From assembly GCF_022024055.1 (NCBI RefSeq), contig NZ_CP091788.1, positions 3,410,001 to 3,474,000 on the forward strand: 64,000 bases of DNA. Reading direction: 5' to 3'. Numbering within the stretch: the first letter of the stretch is position 1; each line of letters opens with the position of its first letter. Positions 22,874-32,472 of this stretch are shown here, piece by piece. A program made the translations under genes and the position numbers. The DNA is from Prevotella sp. E2-28 (GTDB lineage Bacteria > Bacteroidota > Bacteroidia > Bacteroidales > Bacteroidaceae). A model generated the notes under the pieces. That model was not told the DNA's origin. It did not search any database and saw nothing but the letters and a program-made list of their open reading frames with translations.

Positions 22874-23647
22874 CTTCCGCCCATCCTTTATGTAGATGTC
22901 ATGTCTGGGTGTGCTTTTGACAAGACGACCCTGAAGGTCAAAGTAAATATTATTTAGATGATAAGAATTGTCTATCGGAGTAGTTAAATTAAGCGTTTCA
23001 CTCTTATTACCTTCACCATCGTAGATACAAGCCCCATTAACTTCACATCGCAGCAACTTAGGATATGCACCCATGACAAAAGTACCATCAACACCTTTAA
23101 GGCCGCCCTTGACTGAGCCAATGCCTTCTATCCAAGTGTCAGAATAACGGTCGAGGTCACCTCTGTCCTTGATGGATGCGGAAATACAACGACGAGACTG
23201 TTTGTCTTCAGAAGAGGCAAGGATTGTATCGGAAACTGCTTTAACAACAAACTCATCATATTCAGATCCCACCATACTTTCGCCTACATTCAACGAGAAA
23301 TCCATCACAATATGAGGAGTTGCGGGATATGAATTTTGCCAATAGTAAATCTTACCATCCAACTCACCGATAAATTCGTTCCTTGCGGACCAGTCTGCAG
23401 GTTCGCTTTGCTCACCACGCAGCCAACCCTTCGTATATATCCGTTTGAAAGGAATATCGCCAATGAGTGTATCTCCCTGCAACATTATAACTTCATCGTA
23501 ATAGACATCACCATATTCAGGAGCGACCACTTGTTTATACTCTATCTTCCAGACCTTCCCCTCTTCTAAAAGAGATTCGTATTCTTTCTGTGCATACATC
23601 ATCATACTACAGAAAGCCAAAAGCATCAGTAAAACACTCTTCCTCAT
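22850..23647 (-). CDS. Secreted single-module relative of the BspA-like protein
   Basis: A 265-residue secreted protein with signal peptide MRKSVLLMLLAFCSMMMYAQ. It is one copy of a module that occurs about three times in the large gene at 23722: LLEEGKVWKIEY, then a buried-strand region and the signature DTWIEGIGSVKGGL. It ends with NIYFDLQGRLVKS...IYIKDGRKVKPIRDL, like the C-terminal sorting-like tail of secreted Prevotella proteins. The start at 23647 is set by the promoter at 23681-23712. The last codons are provided by a 22-bp repeat array. Function of the module is unknown. Confidence 0.75.
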   Translation of the reverse strand: MRKSVLLMLLAFCSMMMYAQKEYESLLEEGKVWKIEYKQVVAPEYGDVYYDEVIMLQGDTLIGDIPFKRIYTKGWLRGEQSEPADWSARNEFIGELDGKIYYWQNSYPATPHIVMDFSLNVGESMVGSEYDEFVVKAVSDTILASSEDKQSRRCISASIKDRGDLDRYSDTWIEGIGSVKGGLKGVDGTFVMGAYPKLLRCEVNGACIYDGEGNKSETLNLTTPIDNSYHLNNIYFDLQGRLVKSTPRHDIYIKDGRKVKPIRDL

Positions 23648-23680
23648 AGCCTTTACGTTTTTAGTTGTCGAAATTTTCTG

Positions 23681-23712
23681 CAAATATAGGAAAAATAGCA
23701 ATTAACCCCAAA
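23681..23712 (-). promoter_or_regulatory. Promoter of the single-module protein
   Basis: Minus strand TATATTTG (23681-23688) and TTTG (23709-23712), 20 bp apart. Confidence 0.65.
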
Positions 23713-23721
23713 TTTTTCTGT

Positions 23722-26700
23722 TCACTTAACATAAATCTTATGTCCGTTAACGATATTCAATCCCTTCCGCAAAGTACTGATTCGCTGACCTTGAAGGTTG
23801 TAAATACTTACATTCTTTACTTTTTTATTATTTACATTTCCCTCTATTCCTGTTGTCTGCGTTTCGAATTCACCTGTGAAGGACTCGCGGCTATTCTCCA
23901 CGGTGACGGTGTAACGGCCTTTAGTATAGGCAGAGATGTCTATGTTGAGACCTACGATGTCGCCTGCGTTGACGGTTTTCTCATAGACAGTTTTGCCAGA
24001 CTCGTTAGTAATGCTTACCAGATAGATATCATCAAGCAGATTGAGATTAATGTCTAATTGATGGTTGTTGTATTCGCCATATACCGATTGTGTATCAATA
24101 CTCCTTCTTGGTGCCTTTGGCTTTGTCTTGATAGTGTGGGTGAAGTCAAAGCGATCTCCTCTTGCTCCTCCTGGAGTTGCGCCGTCCTCATATTCCTCGT
24201 TGAGGTAGATGACTTCATCGCCAACGGTACAGGACATCAGAAACTCTGGAACAGGATCTGATGCATTTAGATAGGCATTTCTTGTTGGGCCGTCGATACC
24301 TCCGACACCTTCCATCCAAGTGGTGTTGATACGGGAATCTATACCTATACTCCAAATACCTCTATAAATACCCTTAAACCCTTTGATATTTCCGCTCTGT
24401 TTCGGCCCCACCACATAAGTTGGATAATCTCTGAATAGCTGGAGGGTGTCATAGGGATTAAGGGAAAAGTCATACTTTATCAACATAGACTGTGTTTGCT
24501 CGTCATAGAAGTACACTTTCTTGTCCTCTTCGTACCATGCTCCAACTTTACTCAGGGTAGGCAGTTGTGCTAAATTATCATATTCTGGGTAATCAGGGCT
24601 GACATATCGCTGACGCATCATCTGCTTACAGGTCTTCCCGCCGATGATGGTGTCGCCATCAAAGTAGTAGTAGTCTACCACCTGCACAGGATTACCTGAA
24701 ATAGTGCCCACCTTCCATACCTTACCCTCTTCGATGAACGGACGGTAAGCCATGTCGTTGTCAGGTTTTGTATTTTTCAAACCGTTGAAATCATCAGCCG
24801 TGAATATACACTTTCCGTCTTCATAGCAGGATAAGAAGTTTTCTCCATGGAGAATGCCATTTGAGGGCACCATGGCATATAGTTCCATGATGTTCCAGCC
24901 CTTTTCACAACCCACACCCTCTACATTTGCTTCAGGACCAATGTACTCGTAAGGTTCTGTAGGATCATCTTGCCCCGACACATCATAATGTAACACATTG
25001 AGAAGTTGATAATATTGGAAGCGCATGGGTTTGATGGCAGTAAGCTGATAGCGAATAGATTCGTCTGAAGGCGTATAGCTGTCGCCGACAGACATACCGA
25101 AATCATAGAGCAACTGGTCGCCATCATCACTGGTATACTGCCACACCTTTCTGTCCTCCTCACGAAGAGCGCAATAGTATTCACTGCCCTCTTCGCTTAT
25201 GCGATACATTTTATAATATGACTTGCCGTCTATTTCTGTGGTGCCGTTGATGACATACGATACATTCTTCGTCCATTGCTCATCATCCCATAAGTTGTGA
25301 TAATACTCTTGATAGTTCCATGTCTTTCCTTCTTTCAAGAAAGGATGGTAAGCCTCATACAGCGTTTGCTCGTCTGCCTTACAGATGCGTAACATCGATA
25401 TGGCACCAGGCATCATCCGCCCGTAGGCTCCTTGTACACCTCCATAGAGTGAGCCAATACCTTCAATCCACACATCGTCAGTTTCCTTTGAATCAGATAA
25501 GCTTAGATGCAGGCATTTGCGTGGTGTTTTATCAGCAGAGGTAGCTATCACGGTGTCTTTCACTGCCGTCACGATAAAGTCCCAGCCGCCGTTCTTCGGG
25601 TCGCCAGTAAGCGTTTGACGATAGGTGTCACCAACCTTTAATGTGAAATCCATGACTTGAACGGTATTCTTCGTCTGTTGGTTATAGATATACACCTTTC
25701 CGTCTGCCTCACCCACATATTCAGTGGTTTCTTTCCAATTGGTTGGGCCATCTTGGTCATATTGCCAGCTCGATTTGACTATTTGCTTGAATGTTATGCC
25801 ATCTGCCTCTATCACAGAGCCAAGTTTAATCTGTTGATAACTGAAAGTGTGTTGGTACTCAGGACCAACAGTTCCCAAAGAAGCCATTGTCCATTCTTTA
25901 CCGTCTTCTACAAACGGGAGGTAGTCGTTCTGATTCGGCAGAGCCACGATTTCTTTAAAGTTCTTCCAAGGCTCTGTAGCTTGATATGCGTTGATGGATG
26001 CTGCTGGAACATGGAGGGTTACCTTAGAAAGGTTAACGTTGCCAAAAACATTTTGGCTTGTATTGGGTACTATCTTTGCCTGGCAGTATACATTTTTAAG
26101 GTTGGAAAGAGATCCAAAAGCAAAAAAATCGATGAAATTGATGCTTTCTGGCAATGAGATGGACTCCAAACTGGTGCATCCTTCGAAAGCAGAATAGCCA
26201 ATGGTGGTTACTCCCTCTGGAATGACGACAGATTTCAGTTTTGTACAATCCTTAAAAAGGTAAATTGACAATTCTTTGATGCTTGACGGAAGAGTGACTT
26301 CTTCTAAGCTTTTGCTACTTGCAAATAAACTATATCCTAATGTTTCGATGTTGTCGGGCAATACTATTTTTTTCAGGTACTTGCTATTTGAAAAAGCCCC
26401 ATCTCCCGCAGTCTTCACGCTGGCAGGCACGGTGTACGACTCTCTTGCTGATGCCGCAGGATAACCTATAAGAGTTGTCGTGTCCTTATTGAAAAGCACA
26501 CCGTCAACAGAACAAATCGCAGGATTCCCTTCCTCAACCTCTATTGATTCCACTGAAAAGCAATCTACAAATGGATTGTATTTAAATCCCTCATTACTGC
26601 CAAAATCAGTGTTCTTGACGGTTTTCGGTATAATAATTTTGGTGATGCTTGAATTCTTAGAAAAGGATACATTCTGGTTAACACTGGTAACTGTATATTT

Positions 26701-27282
26701 CTCGCCTTCGTATTCTACTTCAGACGGTATTTGAAGTGTTGTCACATTATTATCCCATGTGTTTTGATATATCAGTTTGGCTTGATGTGAAACCTTCAAT
26801 AATCTAAACTTCAAACCATCTATAACAGCATCATTAGTCTTATATTCCAAGACTAATGGCTCGCCCTCGGTCAGTTCTACCTGTCCTTCATACCACCAGC
26901 ACGTTAAATAGAAATTGTTTTTCTCCAGATCGCGCACCGTATAGGATATGTTGAAAGGGCAGGTACAGTCCATATAAGCAGGAATAACAGGTGTTATGTT
27001 GATGGCTACGGTGGGGTTTTCGTTGTTGCCATCAATTATCTTGTTTTCCACCTCGAAACCTGTTGTGCCGCAGTTGCTTGTATAGTTAAGCAGTTCTACT
27101 GACAAAATGTTTTCCTCCTTCGTCAGTTTGATTGTCGGCGATGTGAAAACTTCAGCTCCTCGGCTATGTGACACACAGCCGCTACTAATAGGTTCTGAAG
27201 CACTTAGCTCCTGTTCTTGTGCCTTTATTGTTTTTACTCCAAACAATAAAATAACGATCATGGCCAATGAAATCTTTTTCAT
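23722..27282 (-). CDS. BspA-like leucine-rich repeat protein with repeated C-terminal modules
   Basis: A 1186-residue secreted protein. After the signal peptide is a beta-rich domain. Residues about 180-440 then hold BspA/LRR_5 repeats (for example LEEVTLPSSIKELSIYLFKD and SLESISLPESINFI). Three related modules follow, starting FVEDGKEWTM, FLKEGKTWNY and FIEEGKVWKV; the first and third contain the WIEGIGS/WMEGVGG signature. The protein ends with a sorting-like tail (VSIYNLQGQRISTL...GHKIYVK). BspA proteins of oral Bacteroidetes bind host matrix and other bacteria. The gene lies 38 bp after a TPR-HTH gene and may be controlled by it. The protein at 22850 is a one-module relative. Confidence 0.83.
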   Translation of the reverse strand: MKKISLAMIVILLFGVKTIKAQEQELSASEPISSGCVSHSRGAEVFTSPTIKLTKEENILSVELLNYTSNCGTTGFEVENKIIDGNNENPTVAINITPVIPAYMDCTCPFNISYTVRDLEKNNFYLTCWWYEGQVELTEGEPLVLEYKTNDAVIDGLKFRLLKVSHQAKLIYQNTWDNNVTTLQIPSEVEYEGEKYTVTSVNQNVSFSKNSSITKIIIPKTVKNTDFGSNEGFKYNPFVDCFSVESIEVEEGNPAICSVDGVLFNKDTTTLIGYPAASARESYTVPASVKTAGDGAFSNSKYLKKIVLPDNIETLGYSLFASSKSLEEVTLPSSIKELSIYLFKDCTKLKSVVIPEGVTTIGYSAFEGCTSLESISLPESINFIDFFAFGSLSNLKNVYCQAKIVPNTSQNVFGNVNLSKVTLHVPAASINAYQATEPWKNFKEIVALPNQNDYLPFVEDGKEWTMASLGTVGPEYQHTFSYQQIKLGSVIEADGITFKQIVKSSWQYDQDGPTNWKETTEYVGEADGKVYIYNQQTKNTVQVMDFTLKVGDTYRQTLTGDPKNGGWDFIVTAVKDTVIATSADKTPRKCLHLSLSDSKETDDVWIEGIGSLYGGVQGAYGRMMPGAISMLRICKADEQTLYEAYHPFLKEGKTWNYQEYYHNLWDDEQWTKNVSYVINGTTEIDGKSYYKMYRISEEGSEYYCALREEDRKVWQYTSDDGDQLLYDFGMSVGDSYTPSDESIRYQLTAIKPMRFQYYQLLNVLHYDVSGQDDPTEPYEYIGPEANVEGVGCEKGWNIMELYAMVPSNGILHGENFLSCYEDGKCIFTADDFNGLKNTKPDNDMAYRPFIEEGKVWKVGTISGNPVQVVDYYYFDGDTIIGGKTCKQMMRQRYVSPDYPEYDNLAQLPTLSKVGAWYEEDKKVYFYDEQTQSMLIKYDFSLNPYDTLQLFRDYPTYVVGPKQSGNIKGFKGIYRGIWSIGIDSRINTTWMEGVGGIDGPTRNAYLNASDPVPEFLMSCTVGDEVIYLNEEYEDGATPGGARGDRFDFTHTIKTKPKAPRRSIDTQSVYGEYNNHQLDINLNLLDDIYLVSITNESGKTVYEKTVNAGDIVGLNIDISAYTKGRYTVTVENSRESFTGEFETQTTGIEGNVNNKKVKNVSIYNLQGQRISTLRKGLNIVNGHKIYVK

Positions 27283-27320
27283 ATCTTTCTTTTTTTAGTT
27301 ATTAGTTCTATTCGTGATAA

Positions 27321-28709
27321 TTATTTGTTCTTGAGTATCTGTTCCAGCGTGATGTCTGGATTGGTTTCTCCGAACACGTCCTTCTTTAATTTAAGCTTGC
27401 GATGCTGGACGGCGGAGACGGTGATGCAATAGATATTGCCGATGGTGCGGTTGCTGAGGCCGAGTCGCGTGAGGATACACAGACGGATGTCGTCTTCCTG
27501 CATGTTGGGGTATTGCTCACGTATCTTGGCAAAACGGTTACCATCGATGGCGTTGAGCGTTCGCTCTATCTCGCTCCATTCGTGTAGACTGAGGTAAATG
27601 GCCGAATCGCCGCTTTGGTTGAGTTTCTTCAGCACTTCCGTACGCTCAAGGATGAAGCCTTGCAGAAATGCCACCACTTCGTTGGCCTGATGTAACAAGG
27701 TCTTCTGATGCTCTGCCTCCTGTTGGAGCCTACGTTTCTCCTGTTCTTGCATACGGATACGATAACGAAGTGCTAGCACAACCGCAAGAAGGATGATGAC
27801 CGAGGCAATGATGACAATCAGGAGTGTACGACCATATATCTTTGAGCGATATTCCAGTTGCTGGTTCTCTATTTCCTGCTGCAACGTTGCCTGATAGTAC
27901 TGGTCTTTCTGTTCAAGTGCCTTATAATAGATGTCCTCTATCTGATCGAAGGCCTCATCCAAACTGTCTTCAATTTCTGTGGCCCCTATCCGTCGGAGCG
28001 CAATCTTCGCAAGATGACTCTGTACGATATATGCCAAGTGAATATCATCGTCAGTATCAATCTGTCGATAAACCGTTTCTGCAGAATCGAGCATATTGAG
28101 GCTGAGATAACTGCGGGCTAACACTTGTAGCGTGCCAGGCCTCAGGCCGGTTGTCGCTATTGACTCTGCCTGCTGAGCGTAATCAAGAGCCAAGTGATAG
28201 TCTTCCCTTGCCCAGGCAATGTTAGCAAGACTGGTGAGAGTCTGACAAATCAGGTCCGTCATTTGGTTTTTCTTAGCAATATCGTAGGCTTGATTGATGA
28301 AATCGAGTGCTTCATCGTAGGTACCTTCTTTTGTGTAAGCCACTTGTGCGGCGTAGGTACCTGCGTAGTCGAGTAAAATGACCTCGTTTCTCTCTTCGTC
28401 AGGATGTTGCTCATAAATGGTCAGAGCTTTTTTCATCAGTTGCAAAGCTTCCTCAGGGTTACTCTGTGACAATGCCTCCGCCAAACGCTGGTACGCGATA
28501 TAATAGGTGTGCCAGTCCTCTGACGCTTCCGCCAATTGTATGGTCTTTCGCAGCAAAGTCTCGCCTTGGCGGATGCTATCGTTAGCCAAAACAGTTTCTG
28601 CTTCCTCCAGACAACGTGCTGCTGTCTGTGAATCAGAATCTGACTGCCGCTGACTGCAAGCAACCATCAGCATGACTATCATTAATATGTACAATGACCT
28701 GGCAAACAT
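27321..28709 (-). CDS. TPR-containing membrane-anchored regulator with C-terminal HTH
   Basis: A 462-residue protein with N-terminal lipobox-like signal (MVACSQRQ), TPR repeats over about residues 30-270, one strong membrane helix (TLLIVIIASVIILLAVVLAL, about 296-315), a coiled linker and a LuxR-like helix-turn-helix at the C-terminus (RLGLSNRTIGNIYCITVSAVQHRK). This architecture is common in Bacteroidetes, where a periplasmic TPR sensor is joined across the membrane to a DNA-binding domain. A -7 box lies at 28739-28746. It is directly upstream of the BspA-like gene, a plausible target. Whether the HTH acts on DNA while membrane-tethered is not shown by sequence. Confidence 0.75.
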   Translation of the reverse strand: MFARSLYILMIVMLMVACSQRQSDSDSQTAARCLEEAETVLANDSIRQGETLLRKTIQLAEASEDWHTYYIAYQRLAEALSQSNPEEALQLMKKALTIYEQHPDEERNEVILLDYAGTYAAQVAYTKEGTYDEALDFINQAYDIAKKNQMTDLICQTLTSLANIAWAREDYHLALDYAQQAESIATTGLRPGTLQVLARSYLSLNMLDSAETVYRQIDTDDDIHLAYIVQSHLAKIALRRIGATEIEDSLDEAFDQIEDIYYKALEQKDQYYQATLQQEIENQQLEYRSKIYGRTLLIVIIASVIILLAVVLALRYRIRMQEQEKRRLQQEAEHQKTLLHQANEVVAFLQGFILERTEVLKKLNQSGDSAIYLSLHEWSEIERTLNAIDGNRFAKIREQYPNMQEDDIRLCILTRLGLSNRTIGNIYCITVSAVQHRKLKLKKDVFGETNPDITLEQILKNK

Positions 28710-28738
28710 TGTTATTGGTAATAATAGTTTCTCGGGTG

Positions 28739-28746
28739 CAAAGTTA
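28739..28746 (-). promoter_or_regulatory. -7 promoter box of the TPR-HTH gene
   Basis: Minus strand TAACTTTG, 29 nt before the ATG at 28709. Confidence 0.5.
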
Positions 28747-28900
28747 CGATATTATCTCGAAAGTTGTATCAGTTGCCTATGGAAAATAGATACATAAGAC
28801 AAATTTACAAATGCCTAAAAATTAAATAGTTACAGAATTCCACGCAGCACAGTCCATGGAAAACACTAAGAAAAATATATGTTTTTAACTTGTTCTGGGG

Positions 28901-31090
28901 CTAAAGTATCTCTACACTCTGAACTTCTGAGGCAGCGCCTTTATACAGGATATTGACGCGGAACGTGGCCGACTCACTATAGATATAAAGGGGGAGTTGT
29001 TCCTCGTAGGCGGGCTCATAATTGAAATGGAGGTGGATGCTGGTGCCTGAGAGGTAATTTTCCTCGGGAGTAAGCGCATCTTCACTATCCAAGGGACGGA
29101 TAGAGAAAACGGGGTCGGTCATGGCCAAGACACGCGGCAACTCTATCTTCAGGTCGTTATCAGGACGGGAGAACCAGCCAAGGAAGGAATCCCACCAGGA
29201 CTGTTCCTCAGTAGGATCAACTTCGGGAGGCAGCACCGAGACACCTTCTTTCAGCGTGCGCTGCAGCTTCTGAGGCTCCAGGGAGTAGTTGCGCAGATAC
29301 TCCTCGCGGGCCTGCTGTTTTTTAGTCTCTGAACGTCCGTCGCGCTTGAAGCTCAAGGCGTGCGACTGCTTATAGTTCACATCATCTACCCAGCAGATGC
29401 GGTCGTCGGTCATGGCGATGGCACGGATGCGGGTAATGTCGTCATAGGTCTTACCTGGGTAACGGATGGTCACGGTATCGAGGTCAGCCGTAGAGTGCTT
29501 GGCAATGATATTCGCCGTGCGAGGCACCTTGATCACATCGTACTCGTCCTTATACATATCGGTGTAATGGATGCAAAGGAACACGCGTACATTCTCGAGG
29601 TCGAGGTCGGAACGGTTGTTGAGCTTCACACGCATCACATCATCGCTATCCCAAAAGAGCCATTCTGATTCAGGTTCAATGCTCACATCAAGATACGACG
29701 ATTCGAGCAGCAGTCCCTTGAAGGCACCATAGAGGTTCTCCTCACAGAACTGCATATCAGAGAGCAGTTCATCGTAGATTCCCTGATTGCCACGACGGAA
29801 GAAATGGTTATAGATTTCCTCGCGACTCTGCTCCATCTGTCCCTTGTCAGCATAATATTTGGCCTTCAGGAGATTAGGCGAAAAGAGACCATAGCCCTCC
29901 ATCGTGGAGGCATAGAGCCGACGCAGATACTGTCCCTCGGGGGTTTGATTCAGATAATTACGATTGTTGTAGGCATCGAGCATATCTGTGAGCTGAGCGG
30001 CCTGACGGGGATATTCCACGCTGGCCTGATGGAAACGACTCATAGCAGCCTGCTCATTACCCAGCTGTTGCTGCATAAGGCCTTCAAGGACAAGGGCTGG
30101 CGCTGTGCGACCAGGATAGAGCTCGGTGTAACGCTGCAACAGGGATTGTGCTTGGGCATAATGGCTGCTAAGTCTTGCCGGACTTTCCGGAATATTCAGA
30201 GAATCCGAACTATCCGGAGATTCAGGATTGAGCGGTCTCAGCACATCAGGCGCAGGCACTTCGCCAGCCCCCAGCATGATATGCGACATAGACTGCAGGA
30301 GCATGGCCTCTGCATTATTGGGGTATTTCTGCAGGATGTTTTGCGTGTGAGAAAGGGCCTCATCGGTACGACCGGCATAGAGGTCAAGGTAGGCCTTATC
30401 CTTCTCGATACAGAGCGCATCGTATTCCTCCATGTATTTCTTATAGATAGGCGTATAGTCCTCCAGATACTGGCGATAGGATACACGCAGTTTCTGAAGG
30501 TCCTCACGGAACTTAGACTTCAGCTTCTTGTCTTTCTCGTACTGGGCAAAGGCCTCGTTGGTAGAACGCTCTGCATCCTCGCCGGTAACGATGCCCAAGA
30601 TTGCAAAGGCATCGCCAAAGGCTGCACGGAACAGGGAGCTGGCATTGGTATTGCGCACCAGGGTCTCGCCTCCTTTTGCGGCACCACGCATCAGCATCCA
30701 CGCATCAGAGAGCTGTTCATCCTGCTCGCGTAGCTTATAAGTATATTCCAAAACGGGGAAAAGCTTCCGCTTGGCTTCCAGCACATCAGGAGCCACACCG
30801 GTATAATCCTGACGGGCCATATAGTCAAGAAACTCATCAAAGCTCTGGGAATGTACCTGCGCCAGTTCCAAGGCATTCAGAACACGTACCGTCTTCTCCA
30901 GGTCGTAGTCCTTACCCGACTGAAGACTGTCCTGATGGCTGATAGCCTCGTAGGCATCAACAAACTCTTCTACGGGACGGTAGCTATCGATATCAAGAGC
31001 AAGTAAATCGACCTCTTTGTCAGAGCTACACGAAGCCAGTATAAGTGCTCCTGTGAGGAGCAGGGCAACAAACCAATTATGAGTCTTCAT
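28901..31090 (-). CDS. Large TPR-containing lipoprotein, unknown function
   Basis: A 729-residue lipoprotein with signal MKTHNWFVALLLTGALILAS and lipobox ASCS. The N-terminal half is alpha-helical, with a TPR-like stretch (GRTDEALSHTQNILQKYPNN...AMLLQS) and a second one later. The C-terminal third is beta-rich. Between the TPRs an in-frame 9-bp repeat array encodes a Ser/Pro-rich linker (NPESPDSSDSLNIPESP). It follows the M16 peptidase gene with a 53-bp gap that holds a small hairpin (CACTC/GAGTG, 31119-31134), so they likely share a transcript. No family is recognised. Confidence 0.7.
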   Translation of the reverse strand: MKTHNWFVALLLTGALILASCSSDKEVDLLALDIDSYRPVEEFVDAYEAISHQDSLQSGKDYDLEKTVRVLNALELAQVHSQSFDEFLDYMARQDYTGVAPDVLEAKRKLFPVLEYTYKLREQDEQLSDAWMLMRGAAKGGETLVRNTNASSLFRAAFGDAFAILGIVTGEDAERSTNEAFAQYEKDKKLKSKFREDLQKLRVSYRQYLEDYTPIYKKYMEEYDALCIEKDKAYLDLYAGRTDEALSHTQNILQKYPNNAEAMLLQSMSHIMLGAGEVPAPDVLRPLNPESPDSSDSLNIPESPARLSSHYAQAQSLLQRYTELYPGRTAPALVLEGLMQQQLGNEQAAMSRFHQASVEYPRQAAQLTDMLDAYNNRNYLNQTPEGQYLRRLYASTMEGYGLFSPNLLKAKYYADKGQMEQSREEIYNHFFRRGNQGIYDELLSDMQFCEENLYGAFKGLLLESSYLDVSIEPESEWLFWDSDDVMRVKLNNRSDLDLENVRVFLCIHYTDMYKDEYDVIKVPRTANIIAKHSTADLDTVTIRYPGKTYDDITRIRAIAMTDDRICWVDDVNYKQSHALSFKRDGRSETKKQQAREEYLRNYSLEPQKLQRTLKEGVSVLPPEVDPTEEQSWWDSFLGWFSRPDNDLKIELPRVLAMTDPVFSIRPLDSEDALTPEENYLSGTSIHLHFNYEPAYEEQLPLYIYSESATFRVNILYKGAASEVQSVEIL
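30181..30234. repeat. 9-bp repeat array inside lipoprotein gene
   Basis: Degenerate 9-mers on plus such as GACTTTCCG, GAATATTCA, GAGAATCCG, AACTATCCG, read on minus as tripeptides of Glu/Asp/Asn, Ser/Ile and Pro/Ser. Related to the arrays at 31695-31742 and 49027-49073. Confidence 0.6.
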
Positions 31091-31143
31091 ACACGTTATA
31101 GATTGTTATGTCCGTCATCACTCTATGCAGAGTGGGGGGCTTT

Positions 31144-32379
31144 TTATTGATAAATCAATGTAGTAATACGTTCAGGGGCAAAGATCTCGCTGGCTACCTG
31201 TTGCAGGTCTTGAGGCGTAAGGTTGTCGATGTGACGCATGATGTCACTGAGGTCGCGTTCCTTACCCTGATGCAGGAAGTTCTTGGCGAAGTCGAGGGCG
31301 AACTGCTCACGACTGTCGCCAGCTATAGCCAGTTGACCTTGCAACTGCTGCTTGGCCTTGAGAAGTTGAGAGGCTGTGAGCGGATGCTCAATAAGCCTGT
31401 TGAGTTCACGTTGCACTAAACGGCAACAGCGCTTCACATCATGTGGGTCACATCCGAAATAGGTACACCAACAGCCAGTGTCACCATAGCACACCATACT
31501 GCTTTCTACACTATATACCAGTCCGTTGCGCTCGCGCAGCGAGAGGTTCAGGCGGGAGTTGAGGCCTGGACCGCCAATGATGTTATTTAGCAGATAGAGA
31601 GCCCATCGGCGAACATCATCGGCAGCAAAGGCGCGGGTGCCCATGATGACGTGGGCCTGATGCGTGCCGCGGTGACGGATGAGGAGTCTATCGGGGGATT
31701 TTCCAGGATTTTCTAGTATTTCTGGATTCTCTGGATTTTCTTGAATAATCGGTGACTTGTTGCAACTGGTACGCAGAGCTGCTACAAGACGCTTAAATTC
31801 TACGTTGCCACTGATAAAGAATATACTGTTGGCGGGGCGATAATAACGGGCGGTAAAGCGTCGTGCATCCTCGCTGCTATACTGACGAACCTGCTCGCTA
31901 GTGCCAAGGATGTTATGGCCTAAGGGGTGACCTTGGAACAGAATATTCTCGATTTCATCGAAGATAAGTTCTGCTGGTGAGTCCTCGTAACTCTCAATCT
32001 CATCGCACACAACTTCGCGCTCTTTCTCTACTTCATGCTGTGGATAGGTGCTGTGGAACACAATATCGCATAGCACATCAATAGCTTTTTTCAGATGTTT
32101 CGACTGGATGGCGCAATAGAAGACGGTATCCTCCTTATTAGTATAGGCATTCAGTTCTCCACCGAGTCCTTCTATGGCATTAATAATCTGTACGGAGCTA
32201 CGGCGCTCTGTGCCTTTGAATGACAGGTGCTCGCAGAAATGTGCCAGTCCCTCTTCACCATGTTGCTCATGGCGTGTTCCTGCCTTTACGGCAATACCGC
32301 AATATACCACCTGCGAGTCTGACGGCAGATGGATGATGCGCATTCCGTTTTCCAGCGTATAAGTGTTGTATTTTGACAT
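31144..32379 (-). CDS. M16 family zinc peptidase
   Basis: A 411-residue pitrilysin-fold peptidase. The inverted zinc motif HFCEH is at residues 47-51 and the third ligand region EREVVCDEIESYEDSP follows as in active M16B members. The C-terminal inactive-like domain contains GPGLNSRLNLSLRERNGLVYSV. No signal peptide is seen, so it is probably cytoplasmic or uses another route. Promoter box TACCTTTG lies at 32388-32395 with only 8 nt to ATG, so the message is nearly leaderless. A 9-bp array encodes an extra linker (ENPENPEILENPGKSP) between the two domains, where M16 proteins normally have a hinge. Divergent from pfkB across a heptamer array. Confidence 0.88.
   Translation of the reverse strand: MSKYNTYTLENGMRIIHLPSDSQVVYCGIAVKAGTRHEQHGEEGLAHFCEHLSFKGTERRSSVQIINAIEGLGGELNAYTNKEDTVFYCAIQSKHLKKAIDVLCDIVFHSTYPQHEVEKEREVVCDEIESYEDSPAELIFDEIENILFQGHPLGHNILGTSEQVRQYSSEDARRFTARYYRPANSIFFISGNVEFKRLVAALRTSCNKSPIIQENPENPEILENPGKSPDRLLIRHRGTHQAHVIMGTRAFAADDVRRWALYLLNNIIGGPGLNSRLNLSLRERNGLVYSVESSMVCYGDTGCWCTYFGCDPHDVKRCCRLVQRELNRLIEHPLTASQLLKAKQQLQGQLAIAGDSREQFALDFAKNFLHQGKERDLSDIMRHIDNLTPQDLQQVASEIFAPERITTLIYQ
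31695..31742. repeat. 9-bp repeat array inside M16 gene
   Basis: Units on plus AGGATTTTC, TAGTATTTC, TGGATTCTC, TGGATTTTC. Read on minus they give repeats of Glu-Asn-Pro. The unit keeps the frame. Confidence 0.75.
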
Positions 32380-32387
32380 TTATGGTG

Positions 32388-32395
32388 CAAAGGTA
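32388..32395 (-). promoter_or_regulatory. -7 promoter box of the M16 gene
   Basis: Minus strand TACCTTTG, 8 nt before the start codon. Confidence 0.55.
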
Positions 32396-32402
32396 CAAAA
32401 AA

Positions 32403-32430
32403 AGTTGAAAGTTGAGAGTTGAAAGTTGAA
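32403..32430. repeat. Heptamer array in a divergent promoter
   Basis: AGTTGAA, AGTTGAG, AGTTGAA, AGTTGAA. A TTG in the third unit (32419-32421) lies 18 bp before the pfkB -7 box and could act as its -33 element. Confidence 0.75.
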
Positions 32431-32439
32431 ATTTCTTTT

Positions 32440-32447
32440 TATCTTTG
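32440..32447 (+). promoter_or_regulatory. -7 promoter box of the pfkB-fprA operon
   Basis: TATCTTTG, 25 nt before ATG 32473. It decides that start over the upstream alternative at 32419. Confidence 0.55.
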
Positions 32448-32472
32448 CATCCGTATTAATCTAATAAATAAG

